Shown one piece after another: positions 1 to 10,774 of a stretch of DNA of 64,000 bases. The number at the start of each line of letters is the position of its first letter. The stretch's first letter is position 1. The stretch lies in assembly GCA_018105865.1 (NCBI GenBank), contig CM030851.1:5845828-5909827 (forward strand), written 5' to 3'. A program made the position numbers and the translations under genes. The stretch comes from Metaphire vulgaris. Lineage: Eukaryota > Annelida > Clitellata > Crassiclitellata > Megascolecidae. The notes below the pieces were generated by a model that did not search any database, was not told the origin of the DNA, and saw only the letters and a program-made list of their open reading frames with translations.

Positions 1-1816
1 AGAAAATTTCATGAAATATTATTGATTGCAGCGAGAAAAGCCTGATGAGCATAAAAAGTCATCACCACCACATTTTGACACTTGATGAGCAAAAAGAGGA
101 AAAGGTCTCATCAATGCATGCAAACATAATAATCTTCTAAACATTTTAGAGGAACTAGGGGTCAAAAGTTTTTGACACAATTATAGAGGGGTTCACTGAT
201 AGTTTGGCAGTTGTTGATAAAGGGGAGGGGTCAAAAATTGCCCCAAAATTGTTGGCGTAATTAATGGACATCCCCTTTGGAGCCCTGTAACTGTTCTGTC
301 TTTTAGTCATTGAGTTTGATTAAGATAGGAATTATTTGATTGCTGTGGCTGTGGAAGGAGATGTCTTTAACTTTTGTCGATCGTCGCTTCATTCTCTAAT
401 ATCGTTAGAATTTCCGTTGTTCTTTATAACTATCTGCAAGTACGGCGATTGACTCCAGAGCCGCGAAAATTGACCTTCGGCTATGAAGCAAGGCAATCCA
501 AACGATGAAATCGCCGCTTACAAGTCAGTTATTCGGCTAATTTATTCATATCTCAACAACCTTTGAGACAGAAGAGCGAGAACTTTCTAAGAAATTGCTT
601 GGACGTTGCTTGACTGAACACTTCTTAGATTGTTCGTTTGCATTCCTTCGGGACACTGCTACAGCGTTGCTACTCAATTCTAAAAGACATCGTACAACCG
701 AATTGAGGATAGCGCTGTAAACATACTTTTAAAAGTCCAGACAAATGACATTTGTGCTTCTTTTGCAATAGGAGACAAAGCTGTAATGGCCATATCTAAT
801 ATGTTTTACAATCATCAGAGGATGAAGTTTTAGTAGACCAAGGGACATCGGTCGAAATGCACGAGTAGACATTTAATGCCGTCTCACAATTTGTCTCCTT
901 TATGATATCCTTTCACAAGTTAAATCTGCCTTAGTTATGCAATAATGCTGATAAGATAAATTTCGAATCTCACAAATTCCTTCATATTGAATATATAAAA
1001 GTGGGCGATTATGCCTTAATTCTGGGACATAACAATGATTAATGGCTAGCACTAAAGTCTTAAACCATTGAGCGATTCCCATCTCTGCCTGTTGCAAACT
1101 TTTCAACCTCCAGTACGGGCCGGACATGTAATTTTAAAAAACCACTCTTGGGTTTTCCTTACCAAGATAATATTTACCAGAAACAAAGAGGTAGGCCTAC
1201 AATGGCGATCACAGCTCAATTTTAAATTAGGTAGCCGAGGCATTTAATAAAATTGCCTTTTCTGAGTGAGAATTTAAGTTAACTGCTGATTCAGTTTTCG
1301 AAACAAGATAGGCGAACTTTAGTTTTAGAGAATCAATTATGCTCCTAATGCGAACGTTCCAATGGCCTCATGAGTAGAATGGGCATCTCTCTGACCGTCC
1401 AAATAGGAAATTGACGCAGGGTTATATCCTGGAGATTCGTTGTCATTTCAAAAGAATATGATCTGAATTTAGAGCGTGAATACGAACTTGTCCTTGAATG
1501 AAACTGAAAGCTGAACTCAAAATTGTAATTGGTCGAATGGATGTCAAGGCAAGTCATGCAGCAGTGTTAGCTTATAGAATGTACAACAAAGGGGACAGGA
1601 ATCAACCAGCATCTAGTAGAAGACTAGTAGCCGTGGACTCCCAGTCTCCGTTTCATCTTATTCATTACTCTGACAGCAATTCCTCGTCGACTGTATCCAT
1701 GCTGGGAACTTGGAATCAAAACAGAAAGAAAGCGCTCTATATTTATATGAGAAGGTCTATTCTGAATTTTTAAGTGGACTTGTATATTTTCAGGCCTCAA
1801 GTGGACTTTCAGACTT
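1..1816. other. No gene recognised
   Basis: No conserved coding sequence was recognised on either strand. Open frames here are short and resemble no family I know. The first 120 bases carry two copies of a motif resembling GATGAGCAAAAAG, similar to a TGACAAGCAAAAAAG motif seen again near 49.9, 55.1 and 59.1 kb, so this edge is probably repeat-derived. Confidence 0.5.
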
Positions 1817-1999
1817 CAGGGATATTTTTACACCCCCTAACACTCCCAAACACCCTCCAATTTGAGATCGACACCCCCAAAATTTGGTAAGGTGACAATG
1901 GTATGCATACAAAATGCATACTAATTAGCTCCGGACACCCCCACAATTTGAGATCGACACCCCCAAATTCCCAAATTCCCAATCCTAGAAATATCCCTG
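1817..1999. mobile_element. Small TIR element, hAT-like
   Basis: A 183-bp segment bounded by perfect 11-bp inverted ends, CAGGGATATTT and AAATATCCCTG. The interior repeats a phrase around TTTGAGATCGACACCCCC twice. No coding capacity. The flanks share CTTTCAG, but not in perfect register, so the target duplication is unclear. The CAGGG start suggests the hAT superfamily. Confidence 0.65.
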
Positions 2000-2127
2000 C
2001 TTTCAGTATTTTTGTGATTGGATGATTAGAGTTTTTTGTTTGATTACAATTCATTGTTTTATTAATGATTGAATTTAGCGTCCTGTTTTGAGCTACATCA
2101 AAATTATTGAATTAAAAACATTAAGGA

Positions 2128-2669
2128 CAGTGATGGGCAACTAACTAAAAAACATTAGTTTAACTATAACTAAATTTAAACTAGAAATAAGTAGTTAAAC
2201 TTTTAGTTGCAAACTAACTTTTTAAAATAGTTAACTAAACTAAAAAAATATAGTTAAACTTTTTGCAACTAATTTTACAACTATTTTTCAGGTATCAGGT
2301 ATGTGTTCATGAAAACATAGACGATGCTTGCAACATGAACATGTCGGTCAATGAACCATTGAATTCATTAATCATTGTCTATTTTAATATTTAAGTCTTA
2401 GTCTAGACTGCAGGAACACAAGTTTGTCAAGTTTGTTTGGAAAAAATGGACCAGAAAGGAATAGATAAATAGGTACTGTTAATGGAAATTGAATCAGGAC
2501 TCCAACTAAAAGTTTTAGTTAAACTATTTTAACCTTATTAACTAAAATTTTATGCAGTTAAAATCTAACATTTTAACTAAACTATTTATAATTAATTAAA
2601 CTATGAAGATAACTAAAACATTTAGTTAAACTTTTAGTAACTAATTAGTTAATTAGTTGCCCATCACTG
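2128..2669. mobile_element. hAT-like non-autonomous element
   Basis: A 542-bp AT-rich element with 17-bp perfect terminal inverted repeats CAGTGATGGGCAACTAA. It is flanked by near-identical 8-bp target duplications, ATTAAGGA at 2120-2127 and ATTACGGA at 2670-2677. An 8-bp duplication and CAGTG ends are hAT hallmarks. The interior is full of AACTAAA/TTTAGTT words that can pair with each other. There is no transposase frame. Confidence 0.85.
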
Positions 2670-2677
2670 ATTACGGA

Positions 2678-3650
2678 AAACTTTTTCAAAGATAAATATC
2701 AGATTTAAGCAGGCCCGTCTTTTTTCAGTGTGTTGCAACATGTGAACCCCTGGCACCAAAATATGAATAAGACCTGACCTGTTCAGGGCCAACAACTGGG
2801 CTGGATCCGAGATCATCCCAATTTTATGAATTAATAGAACCCAGCTGCCCATTTGATGGACTCGTCTCAAAAATTACAGACTGGATTTCAGTCACTCGGA
2901 TTGATTGCATCATGTCTTTACAAATTATAGAAATCCATAACCATGTTAATGCAAAACGAACGAAAAACAAAAATGCACAAGTCTCGGAACAAAAATCCAA
3001 AACTTAATTAGAATAATAAAATACATCTTTACAAAAATTACTTAAGTAAGTAAGTAAGTAAGTAAATTAGTTATTTCTATTGCGTTTGTTCAGATGCTGT
3101 TGACAAGCGCATTACAATGACAAAGAATAGATGATCCATGGCTCGCACTTAGCATGTGCTGGCAGCCGTACAGTGTAGGCGCCAAACCGGGATCGGAGTT
3201 GTATTGTCGGTCTTCGGCTGTTGCCGGTCGGTGTTAGCAAAGGACGACACCGGCTGCGGAACGAGGTGGTGAAATTGCTGTGGTTGAGACAGGCGACCAT
3301 GTTGATTGTAAACACAATATCTTTTCGTCGCTGTAGACTACACACCGAGGCAGATTCGTCCGGCGCGGCGTATGTCCGAGTGTACGTACTACGTTGTCGG
3401 CACGATCTCAGATCGAGGGGAGTGTCGAGCTGTAGCGAGTGCACACCGCCGCCTGCCATTTCGTCCAGCCCAGAAAAAACCTTTCCAGAAGAGTGTAAAT
3501 GTTCGAAAAAAGTAAGTAAGTTCGTACCCAAGTTATATTTTGCCTTGGCCCAAGCGGGTTGAATGGACCAATGCCGAAAATCTTATACAAGATGTGCGAC
3601 AACCAGTGGCGACGCCAGACGTTTGAGAGTGGGGAGGGGGTTATGGCGAG
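2678..3650. other. No gene recognised; TAAG repeat and GC-rich patch
   Basis: A short (TAAG)n tract lies near 3043-3064. From about 3115 to 3560 the sequence is GC-rich with overlapping open frames on both strands (113 codons on plus, 139 on minus). None matches a family I recognise. On the plus strand an excellent donor, AAAA followed by GTAAGTAAG, falls near 3511, so a 5' exon of an unknown plus-strand transcript is possible but unsupported. Confidence 0.35.
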
Positions 3651-3836
3651 CAGTGTTTAATCTAGACTCCTGGACTCCGGGGAAAACTGACAAATCCGGG
3701 GGGAAACTGACAAAGCCGGGGGAATTCTGCTAGGTGGCTGCTGTTAGTTGATGCAGTATGCCAAAATTTCCGGGGGAATTTGAAAATTCCGGGAGAAGGG
3801 CAACTTTCCCCCGGAAACGGCCTAGATTAAACCCTG
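3651..3836 (+). mobile_element. hAT MITE family A, copy 1
   Basis: A 186-bp element with ends CAGTGTTTAATCTAGAC and (reverse complement) CAGGGTTTAATCTAGGC. The flanking 8-bp duplication ATGGCGAG is perfect at 3643-3650 and 3837-3844. Two more copies of the family occur in the window (9459-10378 and 44749-44913). It is non-coding, rich in CCGGGGG runs and presumably mobilised in trans by a hAT transposase not present here. Confidence 0.9.
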
Positions 3837-4105
3837 ATGGCGAGCACGTTGAGGGCGTCTGGAGAGAGAGAGCCCCCAGGGGCGTCCAGGGGTCAAGCCC
3901 CTGTTCAGGGGTCAGGGGCGAAGCCCCTGAAGCTGAGCAACTTTTACTTTTACAGCATTATAATTCGTTGGAATTACTATTCCATACGTAATAAGTGCAT
4001 TAAATAGCTTTTAAACAATATTTTAATCTATCCGATAAAATTTCTTGCAAATAGTAACATGGACGGCCATGGCGGGTCCCAGTCCGTCTGACGGGCCCAG
4101 ACTGC

Positions 4106-4107
<2 letters not shown>

Positions 4108-4145
<38 letters not shown>
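4108..4145. repeat. (TA)n microsatellite
   Basis: About 38 bp of TA dinucleotides followed by GA-rich sequence. The Ile-Tyr repeat it encodes on the minus strand is an artefact of the repeat. Confidence 0.9.
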
Positions 4146-4149
<4 letters not shown>

Positions 4150-4234
4150 ATAAGAGAGAGAGAGAGATGAATGCTGAGAGAGAGAGAACTTGTTATATAG
4201 ATATATAGAGAACGCAGTGATACTTAGACTAGTA

Positions 4235-4638
4235 CAGTGATGGGCACAAATTTTTATCCGAGAGCCGCAAAAGTGTCTGCGATGAAAGCCGAAGGCCGCA
4301 CACATTTTCTTGGCATTTAGAATTACATTTTTAAGTAGTCCCCAAAACGATTTTAACATAACGTATTATATACTGTACAGTGTTAAGTATTTATTAATAA
4401 GCCAAGACTGTCAAGCTGAAGAAAAGTTAGTAAATATTAAAAGCATCATTTCTAGTTAACGATCAAGTGCCAAAGTGTAAATCCAATCTGAATGCTGAAT
4501 TTTCCATTAAGGTGTTGTCAAATGTTTCATATGTTTTAGAGGGCCGCACATTAATGTAGTATCTCTCGATGTTGGGGGCCGCACAAAAGGGCTTCGAGGG
4601 CCGCATGTGGCCCGCGGGCCGCACTTTGCCCATCCCTG
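4235..4638. mobile_element. hAT-like non-autonomous element
   Basis: A 404-bp element with ends CAGTGATGGGCA and TGCCCATCCCTG and a perfect 8-bp target duplication GACTAGTA at 4227-4234 and 4639-4646. The interior has the GAGCCGCA / GGGCCGCATGTGG wording that I recall from widespread animal hAT elements. It contains no intact transposase, so it is a deletion derivative. Confidence 0.9.
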
Positions 4639-4646
4639 GACTAGTA

Positions 4647-5673
4647 GAACCGATCCTCAACCATACCCCTACCCCCTCACAAAAAGTCTCTGCAATTTTG
4701 CACGAATCCTATGGGTGGCCCAATGGCAAGTGGGGGTGTTCAAACCCCATCCCCAACCCCCCGTGGTCTCGCCACTGGCGACAACCCAAGTCTAATTTCG
4801 GAATCCCCCTAAATGCAAGTGCAAGACGTCGCCATGCCCTTTCATCAATCTGTTAAGCTCAAGAACGAATCGCGAGTTATCTTCTAAGTTGGTTCAGAAT
4901 TAGCATCGGGATCTTTTTTCGAGGTGTTTCTGTTTGGCAGACTTTGAATTTCCTAAATTAACGCACAGTCTGAATAACGGTGTTCTAAAGTGCTGCTATT
5001 GTGATTGCACGTGTGACTACTGACTTTCCAACGGCAACTGAGCCCATGTCTACATTTGTTGCAGCAAATTCTAAAATGCAAAATTGCAAATGCCACTCAA
5101 TCTCTTCGCTCCTTTCTAAACGCCTTCGTTGTCATCGTCACTGAGCAAATAAGTTAATCTTTATAACTTGAAATTGTCAATATAGCCTAATTCAATTCAA
5201 TACTTATTATTATCACGAAATGTCGAAGAATCAACAAAATACTGAGCAGGAAACTTTTTAATTGAGCCCTGGACCAAAATAAGTAAGAAGTTCAACAATT
5301 GCTTTTAGTGACTAACTTGGAGATCGTAACCTGACAAAAGTTGTCCAGATTGAGTTTCTCAGTGACAGGTGCAGATGGCCACCCCGATGCGGCCCCGCGC
5401 TCCACAGTGACGCCAATGTGAGGAGACAGAGTAAATAGTAAGACTAATAGTAGTAGTCACTTAGAATCTGACTCGACAAATAAACACGCAAACTATTTTC
5501 CCCTTATAGCTGAGACTATTGATGTGCAGCTGCCAACAAGTCAGAATCTTAAGAACTGAAGACTAATTCAGAATGCTTTAAAAGTCTTTGAAGACAACTC
5601 TCATCGACCTTGAATGAGCAAAATGAAACAGTGAAGCCTTATTTTTTTATAGACTTACTGTGCCTCATTAGAC
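4647..5673. other. Intergenic sequence downstream of SOCS
   Basis: No gene seen. This stretch lies 3' of the minus-strand SOCS gene and presumably includes its 3' UTR and polyadenylation site. No canonical minus-strand AATAAA was found close to the stop codon. Confidence 0.4.
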
Positions 5674-6850
5674 CTAAATGTCGAACGGATAATCGGTTAG
5701 AAAAACCTTTAGGCTTGGAATTAATGGCAGTCTGTTGACGCTGCTACTGCCGATAGTTTTGTTGATTCTCTTGCGGCAGAGGTGACGTAGGGTCGACGGC
5801 CTACGGTCCAAAGGCCTCCGGAGAAGGACAGGCACGTCCCTCTGACCGTTCATCTGCAACAGAACGAAGTTACTCTGCGCTCCGTTGTTCGTCGATTGAT
5901 TAACATAGAACTGAATTAACCTGAATTACACAGTCGAAGGTCGGCATCAGGTGTATCTGCTCCTGTTCGCTGTCCAGTCGAAACAGTCCGGACTCACAGA
6001 AGATCCGAATGGAGGTCACTCCTCGCTGCGTCTGAACGCTCAACGAGAACGGAAGCCTCTCGTCGGAGCTGTCTCTCAGCAGGAACGTCCCGACCGAGCA
6101 ACAGCGCAGCAGTCGCTTTGCGTCGTCGAACGACAATCGACCGAAGTAGAAGCCGGAGACGTTCAAGCGATCGAACGTCTTCGTCAGCACTTCATCGTCC
6201 CACGCCGTAAAACACGGTCTCCGCCGCCACTGACTCAGTTCCAGCTTCGACAGATCAGCGTCGGTTTTCTCTGCGTCCCTGCAGCAGGAGAACGCAAAGC
6301 AGTCGTCGTCGTCGGCGGCCGGTGAAGCGGAGATTCGGCAAAAGGAGGACGCTGCCGGGATCATCAGCAAACGGCTGTCCGTAGGACACGACGGTTGAAC
6401 GAAGGGACTGGCGACAGGAGGGCAGCGACGACGAGATTCCGTAGGACTGACCGTGAGTCTGGGTGGTAAGGCGGGAGGCGGCTCTGAGTAGCTGAGCGTC
6501 TCGCAGGCAGTTGTTATATTCTCATAGACCGGAAGTGATGAAATCGATTTTTCGGTCGATGAGTTGGAGCAGCAGCGCTCAGTCTGTAGCTCTGCGTTTT
6601 CCGAAGTCGATGAAAACTTCCCGGAATGAAACGGAAGTGGAGAGATCTCAGTGTAGGAATGAATTCGACGCCGGCGAACGATTAAAGCGAGAGAATTTCG
6701 TTTCCTGCAGTGATGAGAGTCATTGCAAGCGGTGCAGTTTGCCCCTTGGTCCTGGCCATCGACAGACGAGTGTTCGCATCGCATGGGATCGGGATCGAGG
6801 AACGACAGATCCCATCCGCCTCTCAGCCAACACGCGATGGCATCTGCCAT
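5674..6850 (-). CDS. Suppressor of cytokine signalling (SOCS) protein
   Basis: Two coding exons, 6850-5921 and 5853-5674, joined by a 67-bp GT-AG intron in phase 0, give 369 residues. SOCS proteins bind phosphotyrosine on JAK kinases or cytokine receptors through an SH2 domain and recruit elongin B/C-Cullin5 through a C-terminal SOCS box, ending signalling. Seen here: a 230-residue serine-rich N-terminal part without a known domain; SH2 from about residue 234, with the phosphate-binding arginine in FLLRDSS (R259) and TSIRI; SOCS box from about residue 320 with BC box TLRHLCRKRI and Cul5 box LPLIP. The end YPFDI resembles SOCS1-type ends. The ATG follows an in-frame stop (TGA at 6863-6865). 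Odd: the usual helix and linker after FDCVIQ are missing, leaving only 8 residues before the SOCS box region. Subfamily (SOCS1/3 versus CISH/SOCS2) is unresolved. Confidence 0.93.
5854..5920 (-). other. SOCS intron, 67 bp
   Basis: Donor CAG|GTTAAT and acceptor TTGCAG|ATG on the minus strand. Removing it joins the SH2 frame to the SOCS box frame without a shift. Read through, the frame stops after six codons (VNSVLC). Confidence 0.9.
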
Positions 6851-7139
6851 GTCCTCCTCAAGTCACAGACCTCATGGAGTTCAGTTCGACGAAGTCAACC
6901 GTCTTCGCTCTCCGTTTGTTGTTGGTTGACTTCAAAGTCGGGATGGCTGAACTTTCTATGCGGAGCGGTTCGCTAAATTCAGGAAACAGCGATCAGACTA
7001 TGCCATAAAGACCTTGCGTGCTTCGTCCTCGGCCGTAATTTTAACTATCTCTTCAAACACTTCAAACAGAATATCAAACGGATGACGGAAAACGCATCAG
7101 GTACGTACAAGGTTGGTTCAGTCCCGTATGTTCAACGCC

Positions 7140-7141
<2 letters not shown>

Positions 7142-7220
<79 letters not shown>
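7142..7220. repeat. (TC)n microsatellite in SOCS 5' leader
   Basis: About 79 bp of TC on the plus strand, which is GA on the SOCS-coding strand. It lies between the predicted SOCS transcription start (near 7310) and its ATG, so it would be part of the 5' UTR unless spliced out. Confidence 0.9.
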
Positions 7221-7223
<3 letters not shown>

Positions 7224-7336
7224 CCTTTTTGCGGCAGTAGATTTTACTGCCAAAACAATCAAATTCGCCTTATTTTCGAAAGCGTGCAGTATACACTGAA
7301 AACAGTCTGAAATACTCTAAAGACGCTGACTGCTTG

Positions 7337-7344
7337 CTTATATA
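7337..7344 (-). promoter_or_regulatory. TATA box of the SOCS gene
   Basis: The minus strand reads TATATAAG. About 30 bp downstream, at 7310, it reads TCAGACT, an initiator-like sequence. The predicted 5' leader would be about 460 nt. Inferred from spacing only; no transcript evidence. Confidence 0.55.
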
Positions 7345-7402
7345 CATACTGGGAAGAGCAGAGGATTTGAAGGGTGGAGTGGGAATAGGGCGATAGACAG
7401 AC

Positions 7403-7411
7403 TTCCTTGAA
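7403..7411. promoter_or_regulatory. STAT-type site TTCCTTGAA
   Basis: Matches the palindromic GAS/STAT consensus TTC-N3-GAA, about 60 bp upstream of the TATA box. SOCS genes are classical STAT targets, which gives the match functional sense. Confidence 0.5.
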
Positions 7412-7579
7412 ACCCTTCGGTCATAATTAGCGTTACAAAGAAGGACTGACGCCGGCGATTTGTGAGCCGGCAGCGTCTCAGGACAATTGCCCAGCTGGCG
7501 ACATGGCCCCTCTCCCTACTGCACAGCCTATAGTCTTCTATTACGAAACACCATCGTCGTCGGTAGGTTTAGGCATGAT

Positions 7580-7588
7580 TTCCAAGAA
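7580..7588. promoter_or_regulatory. STAT-type site TTCCAAGAA
   Basis: Second TTC-N3-GAA match, about 240 bp upstream of the TATA box. A third (TTCAAAGAA) lies at 8489-8497. The core fits the tighter TTC-Y-N-R-GAA form. Confidence 0.5.
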
Positions 7589-8488
7589 ATCGCCGATCCA
7601 TAAACACTCTGCTATCCTCACACACAGCAGACGTCTCGACTCGGAAGCGCCCGTCTATATTTAGCTAATGAATAAGTAACAGGCAAAGCAACAGAGCGCA
7701 GTAGGAGCTCAGAACAAGCAAGACAACGAGTCAGTTAGGGCTGTAGGGCATGCCTATCCATGTGTCTCTGCGCGTGTGCATGAGTATGTGTGAATTTGCG
7801 TGCGCGTAGATGAGTCACGAAATAGATCGCATTCGTCGTTACTTGACAAAGAATGTGGAGAGAAGTTCAACGGCTTCAACGCTATGATCGTGATGGAGGA
7901 CTGGCTGAGGACTGATTCGTACTCTCGGCGAACCAAGGCATTTAGACTGCCACGGATGTCCCTTGACATGACGATATCATATTAGATGACGGACTTACTT
8001 CAACTATATCAATGCCAATTACTGATTTCAGACAATCAATATCATATTGCTAATCAGTGGTGGTAAATCAAAATAAAATGCAAATCTCAAAAAAGAAAAC
8101 TTTTATTTCAGTTAACTTTTGAAAATATGGCTAAAAATAGTGGTCGTAAACAAAAATAAAATGCAAATCTCAATGCAAAAATGAAGCATTTCATTAACTT
8201 CTAACACATTGCTAAAACTGTTTGAAACGGGTTAGACGTATAAACACTTTTCGAGGGAAAGACGTTATGGACAGGTCGAATGGCGGTGGTTTGGCGATAG
8301 TGCCCCTACGACGTCCCGTGAGTTCAAAAGGCAAACCACAGATGTCAATTGAGGTATTAGATTGCTTGGCGCGACAACAGTAATTCAAATATATAGGCTA
8401 GCCCTGTTTGAACCATAATGAACCTTGATATATTAAATTATATTAATGAACTCTTCTCAAACTGTTCATCGTTTCATCGATTTGTCTC

Positions 8489-8497
8489 TTCAAAGAA
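8489..8497. promoter_or_regulatory. Distal STAT-type site TTCAAAGAA
   Basis: Third TTC-N3-GAA match upstream of SOCS, about 1.15 kb from the TATA box. Alone it is weak evidence; it is listed because three matches in 1.2 kb exceed chance expectation. Confidence 0.3.
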
Positions 8498-8741
8498 GTT
8501 GAAAAACAACAAAGATACACGATGCACTGATCTTAGCGTTTTCCCACGTTTGCCCCTTTGAAACAGGACTGGACCTGCATTTTCACCCCATGCCGCTTCG
8601 TCCACCGTTTTCCGCCTGATTTTGCACCCTTGCCGCTTTCCCACCTTTTCCCCGGTTCTGCATTTTCAATGGCTATAAACAGGATGAAGCGTGTAAAGGG
8701 ATACTTCTTCAGAGACACGTAGCCACCACAAAGACATCTTG

Positions 8742-8805
8742 TCCTCCTCCTCCTCCTCCTCCTTCTCCTTCTCCTCCTCCTCCTCCTCCTCCTCCTCCTC
8801 CTCCT
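8742..8805. repeat. (TCC)n microsatellite
   Basis: Imperfect TCC/TTC trinucleotide repeat. The serine, arginine and glutamate runs it encodes in various frames are artefacts. Confidence 0.9.
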
Positions 8806-9458
8806 CATCCAGTGACGTTAAAGGAATGACGTTGACCGTAATCGCAGGTGACTTTGAAGTACCGGTACAGTGTTTTGAAGTTGTCGAGGCTCTATATTTT
8901 TGTTGTGTCTCAACTGCACACAATACTGTGCCTGAGAAAATATGCCGGAACTTATCGCCTATTTATGACTATGAAGATAGGCTGATGAATTTTTGCCTCT
9001 CTTAGGCTGTCTGGTCTAGCTCAGCAAGTGATCGACGCAGACGTTTCTCGGTAAAGTGCAATTGAAAACACCCAATCATTGTTACGACATTGAAGTCTAT
9101 CGGTCAAAGGTGACACACTGGATGAGTGACTGAGGTGACGAATGATTGACGTTCAAACGAAATTTTTAATCGTGAATAGTAACAGTGACAAGCTCACTAA
9201 ATTACCTGAGAAATTATATTATCCTCTTTCAATAAGTCAGAAACAGATGATCGACCTTTGTTGGAAAGGGGTTGCGACAGCTAAAATCGTAAGTTTTTCT
9301 ACCAAGCCGGGTGTCGGTCTCGACTGGTGTATGTGGCTATGTTAACACACAGCAGAGACTAAACGCCAGAGAATCTGTTAGTTTGACGCAGATATTGAGC
9401 GAGACCGTTTACTATGTTTAGCACCAAAATACCAGGACATGCAGCTGTCACCAAGTGG
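8806..9458. other. No gene recognised
   Basis: Unique-looking sequence without a recognisable gene. Short open frames have no family features. Confidence 0.4.
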
Positions 9459-10378
9459 CAGTGTTCAATATAGACTCCTGGACTCCGGAGGGGGGATTCT
9501 GCTAGGAGGCTGCTTTTATTCCATGTAGTATGTAGAGATGTGCGGGTACAGCAAAATGCATACCCTACCCGTACCCGTGAAAAAACTTTTTTACCCTACC
9601 CTACCCGTACCCGCTAGCGCTATACCCGACCCGTACCCGTAAGCTGTGTACCCGTACCCGTACCCGCACCCCTAACCGACTTTGGTTGGAATTTGGAGTT
9701 TTTGGATTTGGAATTTTGGACCCGTACTCGCCGTTTACAGGTAGACTACAAGGACCTGTAATGGACCCGTGAACCCGTATCCGTTCCTAGAGACTATAGA
9801 GAGGCAACAGTTTATATTCATTGTAAATAGCATTGTTTAGATTAAAGATCTAGTACTTAGGAATCAGGATAATCAGTCAGCTAGCCTAAGGCGACATGAA
9901 TGGGGTTGTTTAAAATATTTAGTAGATATCATTTGTCTATGAGCAGGCATTAGAGCTCAAGTTAAACCAAAAAAATCCAGAAGAACTTTCTCTTCAAAGA
10001 GTCCTTTTTAGTCAGAGGACGCCATTATAGATTTATTACTGATGATGTCAGATTACGTCATCTGTATTTCCTCAGTTTTCCGTAACGTAAAATGCATGCT
10101 GTCTGACAAACTGAACGCGATGTAAGATACTATTACACTTTACTCAATATTATTTTTCTATTACTGCATTGCTAATTTGGTATAGTAGTGAGAAATGAAA
10201 ATATAACTTTTCGGGTTAACCCGTAGCCGCTAGCCCCATACAACCTGTAACTGTACCCGTACCCGACCCGTGAAAATGTGTGCTGGTACGACCTTTTTTG
10301 CCTCCGCAGTAGTATGCCAAAATTTCCGGGGATGAAAAGGAAAGGGCAATTTTCTCCGCTCGGCCTAGATTAAAACTG
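9459..10378 (+). mobile_element. hAT MITE family A, copy 2, split by an insertion
   Basis: Same family as 3651-3836: it starts CAGTGTTCAATATAGACTCC and ends with GGCCTAGATTAAAACTG. The 8-bp duplication CCAAGTGG is perfect at 9451-9458 and 10379-10386. The two halves are separated by a second element (9533-10308), so without it the copy is about 140 bp. Confidence 0.9.
9533..10308. mobile_element. Element nested inside the family A MITE
   Basis: A 776-bp insertion flanked by perfect 8-bp duplications GTAGTATG at 9525-9532 and 10309-10316. The left end TAGAGATGTGCGGGTAC looks hAT-like; the right end is diverged. Both terminal regions are packed with ACCCGT words (short-period repeats). No transposase frame. 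It must be younger than the host MITE. Confidence 0.75.
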
Positions 10379-10774
10379 CCAAGTGGGGTCGGAGTTTATC
10401 ATACATTGTTTTAAATCCTATACATATCACTGATATCAGATGCCCCGAGGGTATATCGGTATATACCCCCAAAAATCACTTTAAAGTGTTTTATGCCACT
10501 GTGGTTATATGTGGTTTTATATGGGAAATTATAGTTTAAGATTTATACCCACCTAAAATATTTATACCTTCCCAAATCAAATTCCTGGCTACACCCCTGA
10601 TGCATATTTGACTCAACCAGTAGTTACTAATTAGAAAAATTGACATTCAGTACGTCTGACTGTCTGACCACTTCACATGACCACTAACGTTACATGACTC
10701 ATCATCATGACTCTCTTTACTTTCATTTTAAAATGTCGTGTCAATGCTTTATATGTGCAATGGATAAGTACAAT

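Noticed and set aside
3221..3562. Plus-strand 113-codon gene
   Set aside because: No recognisable motif; overlapping frames on both strands reflect GC-rich composition.
5951..7008. Plus-strand open frames of up to 165 codons
   Set aside because: Antisense shadows of the GC-rich SOCS coding exon.
7074..7310. Open frames of Arg-Glu or Ser-Leu repeats
   Set aside because: Translation of the (TC)n microsatellite.
8533..9005. Open frames with poly-Arg, poly-Glu and poly-Ser
   Set aside because: Translation of the (TCC)n repeat.
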